Source of the DNA: DASUPK01 sp963821705
GTDB taxonomy: Bacteria; Actinomycetota; Thermoleophilia; Solirubrobacterales; 70-9
Assembly (NCBI GenBank): GCA_963821705.1
Contig: CAWGEV010000006.1
Location: 1 to 64,000 of the forward strand
Reading direction: 5' to 3'
Length of the DNA: 64,000 nucleotides
The notes under the pieces are model-generated. The model worked only from the letters and a program-made list of their open reading frames with translations, was not told the DNA's origin and did not search any database. Position 1 is the stretch's first letter; each line of letters opens with the position of its first letter. The translations under genes and the position numbers were made by a program. Shown one piece after another: positions 16,551 through 25,271 of the stretch.

Positions 16551-17603
16551 AGTCGCCGTCGGCAGCTCCGCCCACGAAGGATCTTGGGCGGGCTTCGCGG
16601 CCAGTGCCTTCACCAGGACAGTGCCCAGTTCGTCGCGCGAGTTGGCAACCTCCGCCAGGCCGAAGCGCGCGAAGGCCTCGTTGTTGACGCGGACATGGCC
16701 GAAGCCCCAGCCGTAGGAGACCACCCCGCAGCCGCTCATGATCGCCTCGAGCACCGTCAGCCCGGCGCTCGAGTGGACGAGCAGGTCGGCGGCCGCGAAC
16801 CAGTCGGGCATCCGCTCGGTGAAGCCCTCGACCCGAACCCGCGGCTCGCCCGCGAAATGCCCCTCGAGCTCAGCCCGAAGCTCCTCGTTTCTTCCGCAGA
16901 GACAGACCACCGTCGAGCCCGGCAGTCGGAGTGCCTCGGTCGCGGCCCCCTCCAGGTCCCCGATCGCCCAGCCGCCACCGGAGACCAGCACGACGGGGCC
17001 ATCGGCCGGGAGGCCCAGCTCGCGCCGCGCCTCCGTCTGGTCGCGCGGCTCATAGAAGCGGGGATCGGTCAGCCCGCGGACGCAGAGGATCTCGCTGTCC
17101 GGTGCGATCTCCCGGACCTCCTCGGCCGACTCCGGATGGGTGATCAGGTGGAGGTCGACCCCCGCCTGCGCCCAATACCGCAGTGCCGCGAGGTCCGTGA
17201 TCGCCGAGACCACCGGCACGCTCAGCTTCCCCTTGGCGCGAAGCCGCCCGAGGGCCTCCGTGGCGCCCGGATAGGTGGAGACGACCACGTCGGGACGTGC
17301 CTCCTCGACCTTGCGCCGGATCCGGCCTCCGGCGAGCAGCTCGAGCAGCACTCCGCCCAGCCATCGGGTGGGCGCAACGTCGCTGATCAGGCGGTGCATG
17401 AAGTCGAACATCCGGCTGCCGAACTTCGAGTGGAAGCGCGAGCTGTCCATGACGATCCTTCGCGGAACGGCTCCGACGACGTCCAACGTGTCGACGATCT
17501 CGATCTCGGTGCCGGGCGACTCCTCCCGGATGCCCTCGGCGAGCACACGCGCCGGGAGGTCGTGGCCCTCGCCGATCGAGGCGCTGAAGATCAGGACGCG
17601 CAA
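16464..17603 (-). CDS. MGDG-synthase/UgtP-type glycosyltransferase
   Basis: A 379-residue GT-B glycosyltransferase. The N-terminal SIGEGHDLPARVLAEGI matches the acceptor-lipid motif of diacylglycerol galactosyl/glucosyl transferases and MurG-like enzymes; the donor lobe has VSGGGWAIGD and a SAGLTVLEAIMSGCGVVSYGWGFGH-like region. It probably adds sugars to diacylglycerol to form membrane glycolipid. The TTG start directly follows the stop of the DUF6328 gene. The last 29 codons, Ala/Gly/Arg-rich, overlap the convergent transporter gene. Confidence 0.82.
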   Translation of the reverse strand: MRVLIFSASIGEGHDLPARVLAEGIREESPGTEIEIVDTLDVVGAVPRRIVMDSSRFHSKFGSRMFDFMHRLISDVAPTRWLGGVLLELLAGGRIRRKVEEARPDVVVSTYPGATEALGRLRAKGKLSVPVVSAITDLAALRYWAQAGVDLHLITHPESAEEVREIAPDSEILCVRGLTDPRFYEPRDQTEARRELGLPADGPVVLVSGGGWAIGDLEGAATEALRLPGSTVVCLCGRNEELRAELEGHFAGEPRVRVEGFTERMPDWFAAADLLVHSSAGLTVLEAIMSGCGVVSYGWGFGHVRVNNEAFARFGLAEVANSRDELGTVLVKALAAKPAQDPSWAELPTATSAVLRLADGELSDGRGAREQAGARGDAD

Positions 17604-18091
17604 CTACCTGGGCGGGAGCTGGGTCCGGCGCAGGACGGGCCCTGCGTACCAGAAGCCGATGAAGGCGGCCGCCATCACCACCGCGCTGACGATGGCCGTC
17701 GTCGATCCGAAGAGGAAGTCGCTGATCAGGGCGATCGCCCCCGTCATCGCGATCGCGAGCAGGAGGAGGCCGATGAGCGCCAGGTCGTTGGCGATCGTGA
17801 CGATGAACTCCTTCTGCTGGCGGCGGAAGAGCACCCGGTGGCCGGCGGTGGGCGCCACCAGCAGCACGCTCGAGAGGGACGACGCAGATCAGCACGCCGA
17901 AGTAGAGCTTCTCCTGGAAGTTCGGTCAGCTCCTTGAAGCGCTGGGTGAACGGGACGGTGAGCAGGAAGGCGAACAGCACCTGGACGCCCGGAAGCGCCA
18001 CGCGCAGCTCCTGGAGCAGGTCGGAGAGGTTCCGGTCCGCCCGCTCCTCTTCGGTCTCCGGCCTTCCCGTTTGATCGTGGAGGCGCGGCAT
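17604..18091 (-). CDS. DUF6328-like membrane protein, frameshifted
   Basis: With two indels corrected (about 17880 and 17930) this reads as a protein of about 162 residues: a charged N-terminus with ETEEERADRNLSDLLQELRVALPGVQVLF, a first membrane helix (FAFLLTVPF), the segment QEKLYFGVLI, then HRVLFRRQQKEF and two or three more helices. This layout matches the DUF6328 family of small actinobacterial membrane proteins; function unknown. It follows the DUF47 gene by 11 bp and directly precedes the glycosyltransferase, so all three may form one transcript. Confidence 0.7.
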
Positions 18092-18102
18092 CTGAGCCGT
18101 CG

Positions 18103-18723
18103 TCAGGAGTGCTTGACGGCGATCGCCTCGATCTTGTGAGCCGCCGTCTCGGTGGAGTCGATTGCGCGCTCGAGCAGGCCGAAGATGTCCTTCCAGCGGA
18201 TCACCACCATCGGGTCGATCCCGTTGGAGAAGAGCGAGGCAAGCGCCTCACGCCAGACCCGGTCACCCTCGTTCTCGAGCCGGTGGATCTCGACCCAGTA
18301 GCGCTCCAGGTCCGTGAATCCGCGCAGGTCGGTCAGGAGCCCGGAGACCTGCTCGCATGACAGCGCGAGAATGCCGGCGAGGGCGTGCGCCTGCTCCATC
18401 GGGGCCTCGATCTGGAACAGGCCCATGAAGTCGGCGGCCTCCTCGATGTCGTCGATGATGTCGTCGAGCTGCGTGGCGAGGGCGTAGACGTCGGCGCTGT
18501 CGAGGTTCTTCGGCGGCTCGTTGTTGAGGCGGCGGACGATCTCCTGGGTGATCCGGTCGCCCTCCTGCTCGGCCTTGAGGATGTCGCGGGCCACGCCGCT
18601 GTCCTCGGGCCAGGTGTCGAACATGCGCTCCAGCAGCCTCGCGCCGCGCAGGATGTTGGCTCCGGACTCGGTCAGCGCATCGAAATAGACCGTATCCCGG
18701 CTTGTCACTGATCGGAGCGCCAC
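18103..18723 (-). CDS. DUF47 family (PhoU-like) protein
   Basis: A 206-residue all-helical protein of the DUF47/PhoU-like superfamily. It has the repeated D/E-rich segments that bind metals in PhoU folds (KAEQEGDRITQEI near residue 50 and HRLENEGDRVWREA near residue 148) and the TQLDDIIDDIEEAADFMG stretch. Such proteins usually accompany Pit phosphate transporters, but no pit gene is present; here it lies beside polyphosphate kinase. The GTG start lies 8 bases behind TAGCTT. It may tune phosphate flow into polyphosphate (inference). Confidence 0.88.
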   Translation of the reverse strand: MALRSVTSRDTVYFDALTESGANILRGARLLERMFDTWPEDSGVARDILKAEQEGDRITQEIVRRLNNEPPKNLDSADVYALATQLDDIIDDIEEAADFMGLFQIEAPMEQAHALAGILALSCEQVSGLLTDLRGFTDLERYWVEIHRLENEGDRVWREALASLFSNGIDPMVVIRWKDIFGLLERAIDSTETAAHKIEAIAVKHS

Positions 18724-18731
18724 CGGAGGCC

Positions 18732-18737
18732 AAGCTA
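18732..18737 (-). promoter_or_regulatory. Putative -10 box (TAGCTT) for the DUF47 gene
   Basis: TAGCTT ends 8 bases before GTG 18723; no ribosome-binding site in a usable place. Confidence 0.4.
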
Positions 18738-18777
18738 GCAGAGGTCCCCCGCGCGACCACGTGCGGGCCGCGGGCGC

Positions 18778-20967
18778 TCAGGCACGGACCGTGGCGGCCT
18801 CCTTGGCGCTCCTCGCGTGCAGCTGGAGGAGCTCACCCTGAAGGCTTCGCGGCTGCCCCCCGTTGACCGTGCGCCTCGACCAGACACCGTCGGGGCCGAG
18901 CTCCCAGGCGTTCGTGTTGTCCGCGAACGAGCGGTCGAGCACGTCGGTCAGCTGGTCGCGGTTGGCCTGCTCCTCCACCGGGGTGACCAGCTCGACCCGG
19001 TTGTAGAGGTTGCGCGGCATCAGGTCGGCCGAGCCGATGTAGATACGCGTCTCGTCCGGGCGCTCGAAGGAGTAGATCCGGGAGTGCTCGAGGAAGCGAC
19101 CGACGATGGAGAGGACCCGGATGTTCTCCGAGACCCCCCGGACTCCGGGGCGCAGCGCGCAGATCCCGCGGACGTTGAGGTCGACCTCGACGCCCGCCTG
19201 CGAGGCCCGGTAGAGCGCCCTGATCGACGGCGGATCGAGCAGGGAGTTCATCTTCATCCGGATCCGGGCCGGGTGCTCCGGAGAGTGCGCCTCGATCGTC
19301 TTCTCGACCTCGTCGACGATCCCCTCCTTCAGGTTGAAGGGAGCGACCCAGACCTTGTCGTAGCCGCTAGGGCGGGCGTATCCGGTCAGGTAGTTGAACA
19401 TCTCGGCGATGTCCTCGCCGATCGCCGGGTTGGCGGTGAAGAGGCCGAAGTCGGTGTAGATGCGGGCGGTCTTCGGGTTGTAGTTGCCGGTGCCGATGTG
19501 CACGTAGTTCCGGACGCCGTCGCCCTCCCGGCGGGCCACCAGGATGCACTTGACGTGGGTCTTCATGCCGGGGATCCCGTAGACGACGTGGACGCCCGCC
19601 TCCTCAAGCGCCCTCGCCCAGCGGATGTTCGCGCTCTCGTCGAAGCGCGCCTTGAGCTCCACCAGGCAAACCGCCTGCTTGCCGCGCTCCGAGGCCTCGA
19701 TCAGCCCCGGCACCAGGGGTGAGTCCGCGCTGGTCCGGTAGACGGTCTGCTTGATCGCTAGGACGTTCGGGTCCTCGACCGCCTGGCGGACGAAGCGCTC
19801 CACCGAACCCACGAAGGAGTCGTATGGATGGTGGACGAGGATGTCGTTCTGGCGCATCGCGCCGAAGACGTCCACCTCGCGCTGGGTGCGGCTCCCCTCC
19901 TGAAGCTGTGGCGGGGTGACTCCCTGCCAGGGTGGGTAACGCAGCTCCCTGAAGCGCTTGATTGCGTAGATGTCAGTGAGATCGTCGAGACCGAGGAGGC
20001 CGGGTGACTCGTAGACGCCCTCTGCGTCGACCTCCATCGCCTCCACGAGCTGGTCGCGCAGCCGCAGCTCCATGTCCGGCGCGACCTCCAGCCGGACCAC
20101 CTCGCCGAAGCGGCGCCGGCGCACCTCCTCCTCGACCGCCAGCAGCAGGTCGTCCGCCTCGTCGGAGACGTCGTAGTCGGTGTCGCGGGTCACCCGGAAA
20201 AGCGACTGGTGGACGATCTCCATGCCCGGGAAGAGATCGTCGAGGTTGGCGGCGACCACGTCCTCGAGCGGCACGAAGGTGAGGCCGTCGCCGATCGAGA
20301 GGAAGCGGCGCAGGAGCTCCTTGGGCACCTTGACGCGTGCGGCGACCTCCTCGTCCTTCTCCGGGTTGCGGAGCAGAACCCCCCAGTTGAGCGACATGTT
20401 CGAGATGTAGGGAAAGGGCCGCCCGCGGCCGATAACCAGCGGCGTCAGCGCGGGGAATACCTGGCTCGTGAAGAGGTGCTCGACCTCCTCCCGCTCGGCG
20501 GCGTTGGCGTCGTCGAGGGAGATGATCCGGATCCCGTGCTCGGCCAGCGCCGGGCGGATCTCGTCAGCGAAGCACCTGTGGAGCCGGGTACGCAGCTCGA
20601 TGGTGCGCTGCCGGCTCAGGTCGATCACGTCGGCCGCGGACATCGCGTCGGCGCCGCGGGCGTCGATCTTCGACTCCACCTGATCGTGGAGGCCGGCGAC
20701 GCGAACCATGAAGAACTCATCCAGGTTGTCCTCGTAGATCGCCGCGAAGTTGACCCGCTCCAGGAGCGGGACGCGCGGGTCCTCCGCCAGCTGCAGCACC
20801 CGGTCGTTGAAGTCGAGCCAGGAGAGCTCGCGGTTGAAGTAGAGCGTCGGGTCCGTCAGGTCCCGGTCGGAGGCGGTCGTCCGGACGGTCTCGGGCGTAA
20901 TCGCCGCCCCTCCCTCGGCGGCGGAGCCGCTCGATTCGGTCGTCTCCTGGGCGAGCTCGTCTGTCAC
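18778..20967 (-). CDS. ppk1: Polyphosphate kinase 1
   Basis: A 729-residue enzyme that reversibly polymerises the ATP gamma-phosphate into polyphosphate. It has the four-domain PPK1 layout: N-terminal NRELSWLDFNDRVLQLA, the helical head domain, and two PLD-like catalytic domains. The segment VHIGTGNYNPKTARIYTDFGLFT holds the family's conserved catalytic-region residues, and RIYIGSADLMPRNLYNRVEL is the second conserved block. Full length for the family. The GTG start lies 6 bases behind TAAGGT. It is followed by DUF47 and preceded by two CHAD genes and ppx, all on the same strand. Confidence 0.95.
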   Translation of the reverse strand: MTDELAQETTESSGSAAEGGAAITPETVRTTASDRDLTDPTLYFNRELSWLDFNDRVLQLAEDPRVPLLERVNFAAIYEDNLDEFFMVRVAGLHDQVESKIDARGADAMSAADVIDLSRQRTIELRTRLHRCFADEIRPALAEHGIRIISLDDANAAEREEVEHLFTSQVFPALTPLVIGRGRPFPYISNMSLNWGVLLRNPEKDEEVAARVKVPKELLRRFLSIGDGLTFVPLEDVVAANLDDLFPGMEIVHQSLFRVTRDTDYDVSDEADDLLLAVEEEVRRRRFGEVVRLEVAPDMELRLRDQLVEAMEVDAEGVYESPGLLGLDDLTDIYAIKRFRELRYPPWQGVTPPQLQEGSRTQREVDVFGAMRQNDILVHHPYDSFVGSVERFVRQAVEDPNVLAIKQTVYRTSADSPLVPGLIEASERGKQAVCLVELKARFDESANIRWARALEEAGVHVVYGIPGMKTHVKCILVARREGDGVRNYVHIGTGNYNPKTARIYTDFGLFTANPAIGEDIAEMFNYLTGYARPSGYDKVWVAPFNLKEGIVDEVEKTIEAHSPEHPARIRMKMNSLLDPPSIRALYRASQAGVEVDLNVRGICALRPGVRGVSENIRVLSIVGRFLEHSRIYSFERPDETRIYIGSADLMPRNLYNRVELVTPVEEQANRDQLTDVLDRSFADNTNAWELGPDGVWSRRTVNGGQPRSLQGELLQLHARSAKEAATVRA

Positions 20968-20973
20968 AGGTAG

Positions 20974-20979
20974 ACCTTA
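20974..20979 (-). promoter_or_regulatory. Putative -10 box (TAAGGT) for ppk1
   Basis: TAAGGT ends 6 bases before GTG 20967; leaderless arrangement. Confidence 0.5.
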
Positions 20980-21153
20980 GACCCTCCCCATCAGCCGGCC
21001 GGCTACCTGCAAGCTCGGACCCGACGGGGTTCCAGCGTCGCCGGCCCACGCTGCCCTGACGAGCTCGATGCGGGGCTGGTCGGCGCGGAGTGGTCTGTCT
21101 CGCCGGGAGCGGCCGGTGGCGGTTTGTTGCACCGCCCGGGTCATCGGGCGCTC

Positions 21154-21343
21154 GAATACCGGCAATGAAGGCGGCCTGAGCATGCCGCTCCGGCCTGCTT
21201 GTGGAGACTTTGGGGGCCCATAGACCCCCAAATGCTCCACAAACCCCCTAATGCTCCACAACGGCCCTCCAGGCGGGATGTCCGCGGTGAAGCGCCCGGT
21301 CGGCTTGCGTGCGGGCCGCCTTCATTGCCGGGTTTGGGTATTC
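21154..21343. repeat. Nested inverted repeat in the ppk1 upstream region
   Basis: In the 396-bp gap between ppk1 and the CHAD gene, GGCAATGAAGGCGGCC (21161-21176) recurs as its perfect reverse complement at 21314-21329, and GAATACC (21154-21160) as GGTATTC (21337-21343). The arms enclose the hairpin at 21199. The remainder of the gap shows nothing I can name. Confidence 0.6.
21199..21241. repeat. Palindromic hairpin with a CTATGG/CCATAG core
   Basis: TTGTGGAG at 21199 and CTCCACAA near 21241 form outer arms, TTTGGGGG and CCCCCAAA inner arms, around a CCCATAGA centre. A second partial right arm (CCCCCTAATGCTCCACAA) follows at once. Related hairpins lie at 52210 and 53159. Confidence 0.6.
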
Positions 21344-21363
21344 AGGCCTCGGCCGCCGGGAGC

Positions 21364-22120
21364 CTAGCTGGGCCGTCGCGGCGGCGGGCTGGTACGCCGC
21401 TGGATCTGCTCGTGGCGCTCGGCTTGCTCCTGCGCCTCTCTGGTGGCGCGCTCGCGGTCGAGCCGCGCCTGCTCCGCCTGGGCCTCGGCCTGCCGGCGCC
21501 GCGCGCTCCGCCGCCTCGGCCTGGACCCGGGCGCGCTCGGCGGCCTTGGCCGTCCGGCGCGCCTCGCGCGAGCGGCGCAGGTAGCCGTCGACGGCGCGCT
21601 CCAGCCGCTTCCAGGTCCCGGTGTCCTCCTGGCGCTTCCAGAAGGCGGCGAAGCGATCGGTGAGGAGCTTCCGCCGCGCCTCCAGATAGACGGCGAGCAC
21701 GTCGAGACCGCGGTAGGCGGTCCGGTGACGGGCCTGGGCCGCCAGCCGCGGGTCGAGGTCGGGTGCTTTGCCCGCCTTCTCCCGGACGGCCTTGGCATCT
21801 GCGCGCTGCAGCTCCTTGAGGTGCTCGCGCACGCGCGGCAGCATCACGTCGCAGTCGTGGATCTCCCCCAGGATGTCCTGGAGATCCCGCGCCCGCCGGC
21901 GCGCGGTGTCGGCGGGCCGGCCGAAGCAGAAGCCGGTCACCTCGAGGACGTAGCGGAGGCGCTTCGCCGCGATCCGCATGTCGTGCTGCGCCTTGGTCTT
22001 GCCGTCGAGCGCGCGGGGCGCGAAGGCGAGCATCTCGTCGAGCCGAACCTCGACGATGCGCGCCGCGTTCTCGCCCAGCGAGCGCTCCGGGTCGAGCTTC
22101 TTGACGGCCCGTGCCTTCAT
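21364..22120 (-). CDS. CHAD domain protein with a coiled-coil tail, one frameshift
   Basis: A CHAD (conserved histidine alpha-helical domain) protein of about 251 residues. Conserved basic/His helices are visible: KAQHDMRIAAKRLRYVLEV near residue 47, ILGEIHDCDVMLPRVREHL near 90, and RHRTAYRGLDVLAVYLEARRK near 148. CHAD proteins bind polyphosphate and localise to its granules. From residue about 195 a long Glu/Arg/Ala coiled coil extends to PPPRRPS; one indel near 21510 interrupts it. The ATG overlaps the stop of the first CHAD gene (ATGA). Confidence 0.8.
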
Positions 22121-22602
22121 GCGGTCGCGCCCCTGGCGCCGGCCACGAGGTCCTCCATGCTCTCGCGGAGGGACCGCAGGTTCTCCTCCGAGACCAGGGG
22201 CGTCAGCTCCTCGTTGGCGGTCACCTGCTCTCCCCGGAACTGCTCGATCAGGGAGGCGACGCCGCGCCGGTCGGGAGCCGCCATCTGGTCGTTGAAGTTG
22301 TGGAGCACGGCGATCGCGACATCTCGGTCGCGCCGCTCGCCGAGCGCGTCGGCGAGACGCTTGACCTCGCGAAGCGCCTGGTCGTACTGCCCGGCGGGGA
22401 AGCACGGCTCGAAGATCTCCAGCGCAGCGCGGAGCCGGCGGGTGGTGACGCGCATGTCGTGCACCCGCTCGATATCGCCGGTGTCGAGCACCCCATGGGC
22501 GTGCTCGGCGAGCTCCTCCGCCCGAACCGAGACGATCTTGGCGGCCGCCTCCGCGTAGGCATCCTCGGCGGTCAGATCGGGAATCGGCTTGGGCTTCGCC
22601 AT
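22117..22602 (-). CDS. CHAD domain protein
   Basis: A 161-residue single CHAD domain. Key segments are RVHDMRVTTRRLRAALEIF near residue 46 and LGERRDRDVAIAVLHNFNDQ near 88, the paired His/Arg helices that grip polyphosphate. Together with the co-translated second CHAD gene it resembles one CHAD protein split into two subunits. Lies between ppx and ppk1, so granule binding or regulation of the two enzymes is likely. The ATG follows TAGCCT by 8 bases. Confidence 0.87.
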   Translation of the reverse strand: MAKPKPIPDLTAEDAYAEAAAKIVSVRAEELAEHAHGVLDTGDIERVHDMRVTTRRLRAALEIFEPCFPAGQYDQALREVKRLADALGERRDRDVAIAVLHNFNDQMAAPDRRGVASLIEQFRGEQVTANEELTPLVSEENLRSLRESMEDLVAGARGATA

Positions 22603-22610
22603 GGAGAGGC

Positions 22611-22616
22611 AGGCTA
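22611..22616 (-). promoter_or_regulatory. Putative -10 box (TAGCCT) for the CHAD pair
   Basis: TAGCCT ends 8 bases before ATG 22602; leaderless arrangement. Confidence 0.4.
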
Positions 22617-22659
22617 TCGCCGCCGATGCCGAGGTCCAAGCCCGGGACCCGGCCGGCCG

Positions 22660-23565
22660 CTACGCGGCTAGCTTCTCGTGCGAGCCGTTCTCGTTGCCGT
22701 TCAGCAGGGTGAGGATGATGCCCTCGCGCAGACCGCCCCTCCCGATCTGGAGCGGCTGGCCGAGCATCTCGGAGAACTTCTCGAGCAGCAGGACGCCGGC
22801 GGGAAGCAGCTTGACCCGGCGTGAGTCGAGCTCGAAGCGCTTCGCGACCTCGTAGATCTCGTCGCTGGTGAGCACCCGGACGGCCCGCTCGAGGGTCTCG
22901 TACTCGAGCACCGCGCCGACGAGCGTGCGCAGCGAGGTCGCGCTGCCGCCCACCGCCACCGCCTGGTCGGGTTGCTCGAGCTCCTCCTTCTCGAAGAAGT
23001 CGGAGATGTGGTCCCGGAGCTCGCGGATCTCGGAGGCTGAAGGCGGGTCGGACTCGAGATGCTCCTCGGTGAGCGACCCGGACCCGATCTTGAAGGACTT
23101 CACCTCGGTGACGCCCTCCGGCACGGTCCCGTAGATCACCTCGGAGGAACCGCCGCCGACGTCCACCACGGCGACCGTGCCCTCGACCGGGTGCCCGAGC
23201 GACTTGGTCGCGCCGATGAAGGCGAAACGTCCCTCCTCCTCCTCGTCGAGGACGTCGACCTGGACGCCGGCGATCTCCTCGATCTCGCTGACCACCTTGT
23301 CGCGGTTCTTCGCCTCCCGGATTGCGGCGGTCGCGACCGTCTTGATCTCCACTGCGCCCATCTCCTGGGCGAGGCGCACCTGCGTGTTCACCACGTCGGC
23401 GACTTCGGCGATCTTCTCGGCGGTGATCTTGCCGTTCTTGGAGGCGTCCCTCCCGATGCGGGTGTAGGCCCGCTGCTCCATCACCTTGCGGAGCTGGCCC
23501 TCCTCGGGTTCGGCAACGAGGAGTCGGGTCGTGTTCGAGCCGATGTCGATCGCCCCGCAGATCAT
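22660..23565 (-). CDS. ppx: Exopolyphosphatase / guanosine pentaphosphatase (Ppx/GppA family)
   Basis: A 301-residue ASKHA-fold phosphatase that releases phosphate from polyphosphate ends and, in some members, converts pppGpp to ppGpp. Motifs are AIDIGSNTTRLLVAE (phosphate 1), ATAAIREAKN (catalytic Glu region), VVDVGGGSSEV (phosphate 2) and AVGGSATSLR. The protein has only the two N-terminal domains, as in short actinobacterial Ppx1 and without the HD-like C-terminal part of Escherichia coli Ppx. Upstream of the CHAD genes and ppk1 on the same strand. Confidence 0.93.
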   Translation of the reverse strand: MICGAIDIGSNTTRLLVAEPEEGQLRKVMEQRAYTRIGRDASKNGKITAEKIAEVADVVNTQVRLAQEMGAVEIKTVATAAIREAKNRDKVVSEIEEIAGVQVDVLDEEEEGRFAFIGATKSLGHPVEGTVAVVDVGGGSSEVIYGTVPEGVTEVKSFKIGSGSLTEEHLESDPPSASEIRELRDHISDFFEKEELEQPDQAVAVGGSATSLRTLVGAVLEYETLERAVRVLTSDEIYEVAKRFELDSRRVKLLPAGVLLLEKFSEMLGQPLQIGRGGLREGIILTLLNGNENGSHEKLAA

Positions 23566-23625
23566 CCGGATCGAATTCTCTCAGGGGAATCGGATCAAGC
23601 CGCGCGACGAACCCGCAGCTTGCGG

Positions 23626-24459
23626 CTATCCGTCCAGCGGGGCGCCGATCAGCGCCAGGCGGCGGTTGAGTGCCCCGAGCGCGAACTCGGCGAGCGCGCC
23701 CTCCTCGACGCCGAGGACCTCCCAGGCGTCCTCGCTCGGCGGCGAGATCGACTCGGCGACGGCCGGCAGGAGCTCCCTGATCTGATCGCGGATCACGTCG
23801 GCCATCCCGGCGTCCGCGGCGACCACCTCGCGAAGGAACCAGGTCCCGTAGGCGATGTGGCGCTGCTCGTCCCGCGCGATCCGGCCGTAGCCGTCGGCGA
23901 ACCCGGCCAGCAGGTCCCGCTCGCTCAGGAAGTCGAGGATGAAGTGAGACGCGGTCAGGCCGAGGGTCCCCTCGATGACCATGTGGTAGATCGTCACGAA
24001 GCGGACCTTGGCCTCGCGGTCGCCGGGGTCGATGCGGAGTCGGTCGTGCGCCTGGACGAGTGCCCGGTCGAAGACCTTTTCGAACGCCTCGCCGAGGACC
24101 TCGCGGGCCCGGGCGAGGTGGAACGCGATCGCGGCCGGGTCGGCGATCACCTCGTTCTGGAAGCGTGCGTAGAACTGCATGTGCCGGACCTCGTCGACCA
24201 GCTGGGTCGACAGGTAGCTCCCCTCCTCCTCGTCGCCCTGGGCGAGGATCAACCCGCAGAACTGGGTGGAGATCCGCTCCTCGGCGACCATCAGGGAGCT
24301 GAGCGCGAAGTAGAGGAGCTCGCGCACCTCGTCATCCAGGCCCGCCCAGTCGGCCGGGTCGCGCGTCAGCTCAACGTCCTGCGAGGCCCAGTGGGCGTGC
24401 TCCCAATCCAGGTAGAGCTGCTCGGGGTCCTTGAGGGTGAGCGCTTCGGGAGTGCTCAT
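23626..24459 (-). CDS. R2-like diiron (ribonucleotide-reductase small-subunit-like) protein
   Basis: A 277-residue ferritin-like helix-bundle protein. The metal ligands of an R2-type site are all visible: Glu in MVAEERIS, the EVRH pair in VDEVRHMQFY, Glu in MVIEGTLG and the EQRH pair in ARDEQRHIAY. A Tyr lies four residues after the first His, the position of the radical Tyr in class I R2 proteins. No NrdA/large subunit is near. Its ATG overlaps the arsM stop (ATGA), so it is co-translated with an arsenite methyltransferase, suggesting an oxygenase or oxidase acting on a methylated arsenical or related molecule (inference). Confidence 0.82.
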   Translation of the reverse strand: MSTPEALTLKDPEQLYLDWEHAHWASQDVELTRDPADWAGLDDEVRELLYFALSSLMVAEERISTQFCGLILAQGDEEEGSYLSTQLVDEVRHMQFYARFQNEVIADPAAIAFHLARAREVLGEAFEKVFDRALVQAHDRLRIDPGDREAKVRFVTIYHMVIEGTLGLTASHFILDFLSERDLLAGFADGYGRIARDEQRHIAYGTWFLREVVAADAGMADVIRDQIRELLPAVAESISPPSEDAWEVLGVEEGALAEFALGALNRRLALIGAPLDG

Positions 24460-25271
24460 GCCGGGATTCTGGCGCGGATGATCGCCGAGCCGGCCTGATC
24501 GTGCACGCGGTGGGTCTCGCGCACCTCGACCTGCTCGAACCCCGCCGACTCGAGCTCCCTCCGGAACTCACCTTCGGTCAGAGCCCCCGCGATGCATCCG
24601 GTCCACTGGACCATGTCGCGGCGCGTCGCCTCGTCCATCCCGGGGTCGGCGACGATGTCCGTGACTGCGAAACGTCCTCCCGGCCGCAGCATGCGCGCGG
24701 CCTCGCGGAAGACCGCGGCCTTGTCGGCGGAGAGGTTGATCACGCAATTCGAGATCACCACGTCGACCGAATCGTCCGGCAGCGGCACGTCCTCGATCGT
24801 CCCTTTCAGGAACTCGACGTTGGCAACCTCGGCCTCGCGCTGGTTGCAGCGGGCGAGCTCGAGCATCTCGTCCGTCATGTCGACCCCGTACGCCTTTCCG
24901 GTCGGTCCGACGCGGCGAGCCGAGAGCAGCACGTCGATCCCTCCCCCTGAGCCGAGGTCGAGAACCGCCTCGCCCTCGTGGAGCTCCGCCACGGCCGTCG
25001 GGTTGCCGCAGCCGAGCGAGGCGAGCTTGGCTGCGTCGGGGAGCTCGGCGCGATCGTCGATCGAGTAGAGCTCGGAGCCGAAGTCCTCGCCCGCGCAGGC
25101 GTCGGGGACGTCGGTCCCGCAGCCACACGAGGCAGGTGAACCGTTCGCCGCCTCTTCAGCCGTCGAAGGACCGCAGCAGGCGACACGCCCTTCCCCGACC
25201 GAGGTCGCCGCAGCCGCATACCGTTCTCGCACGGCCTCCCGAATCTCCTCCTTGCCTGTCAGCTCAGCCAT
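24456..25271 (-). CDS. arsM: Arsenite methyltransferase
   Basis: A 271-residue SAM-dependent methyltransferase. The SAM-binding motif is VLDLGSGGGIDVLLSARRVG (near residue 95), followed by GVDMTDEML and SNCVINLS, the ArsM hallmark with a conserved Cys. Other Cys residues expected to bind As(III) are in SLGCGNP and in WTGCIAGAL. A Cys-rich N-terminal stretch (VACCGP, SCGCG) is present, as in many bacterial ArsM proteins. It would turn arsenite into methylated arsenicals. The start overlaps the arsR stop by 13 bp, so it is autoregulated with arsR. Confidence 0.92.
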   Translation of the reverse strand: MAELTGKEEIREAVRERYAAAATSVGEGRVACCGPSTAEEAANGSPASCGCGTDVPDACAGEDFGSELYSIDDRAELPDAAKLASLGCGNPTAVAELHEGEAVLDLGSGGGIDVLLSARRVGPTGKAYGVDMTDEMLELARCNQREAEVANVEFLKGTIEDVPLPDDSVDVVISNCVINLSADKAAVFREAARMLRPGGRFAVTDIVADPGMDEATRRDMVQWTGCIAGALTEGEFRRELESAGFEQVEVRETHRVHDQAGSAIIRARIPA

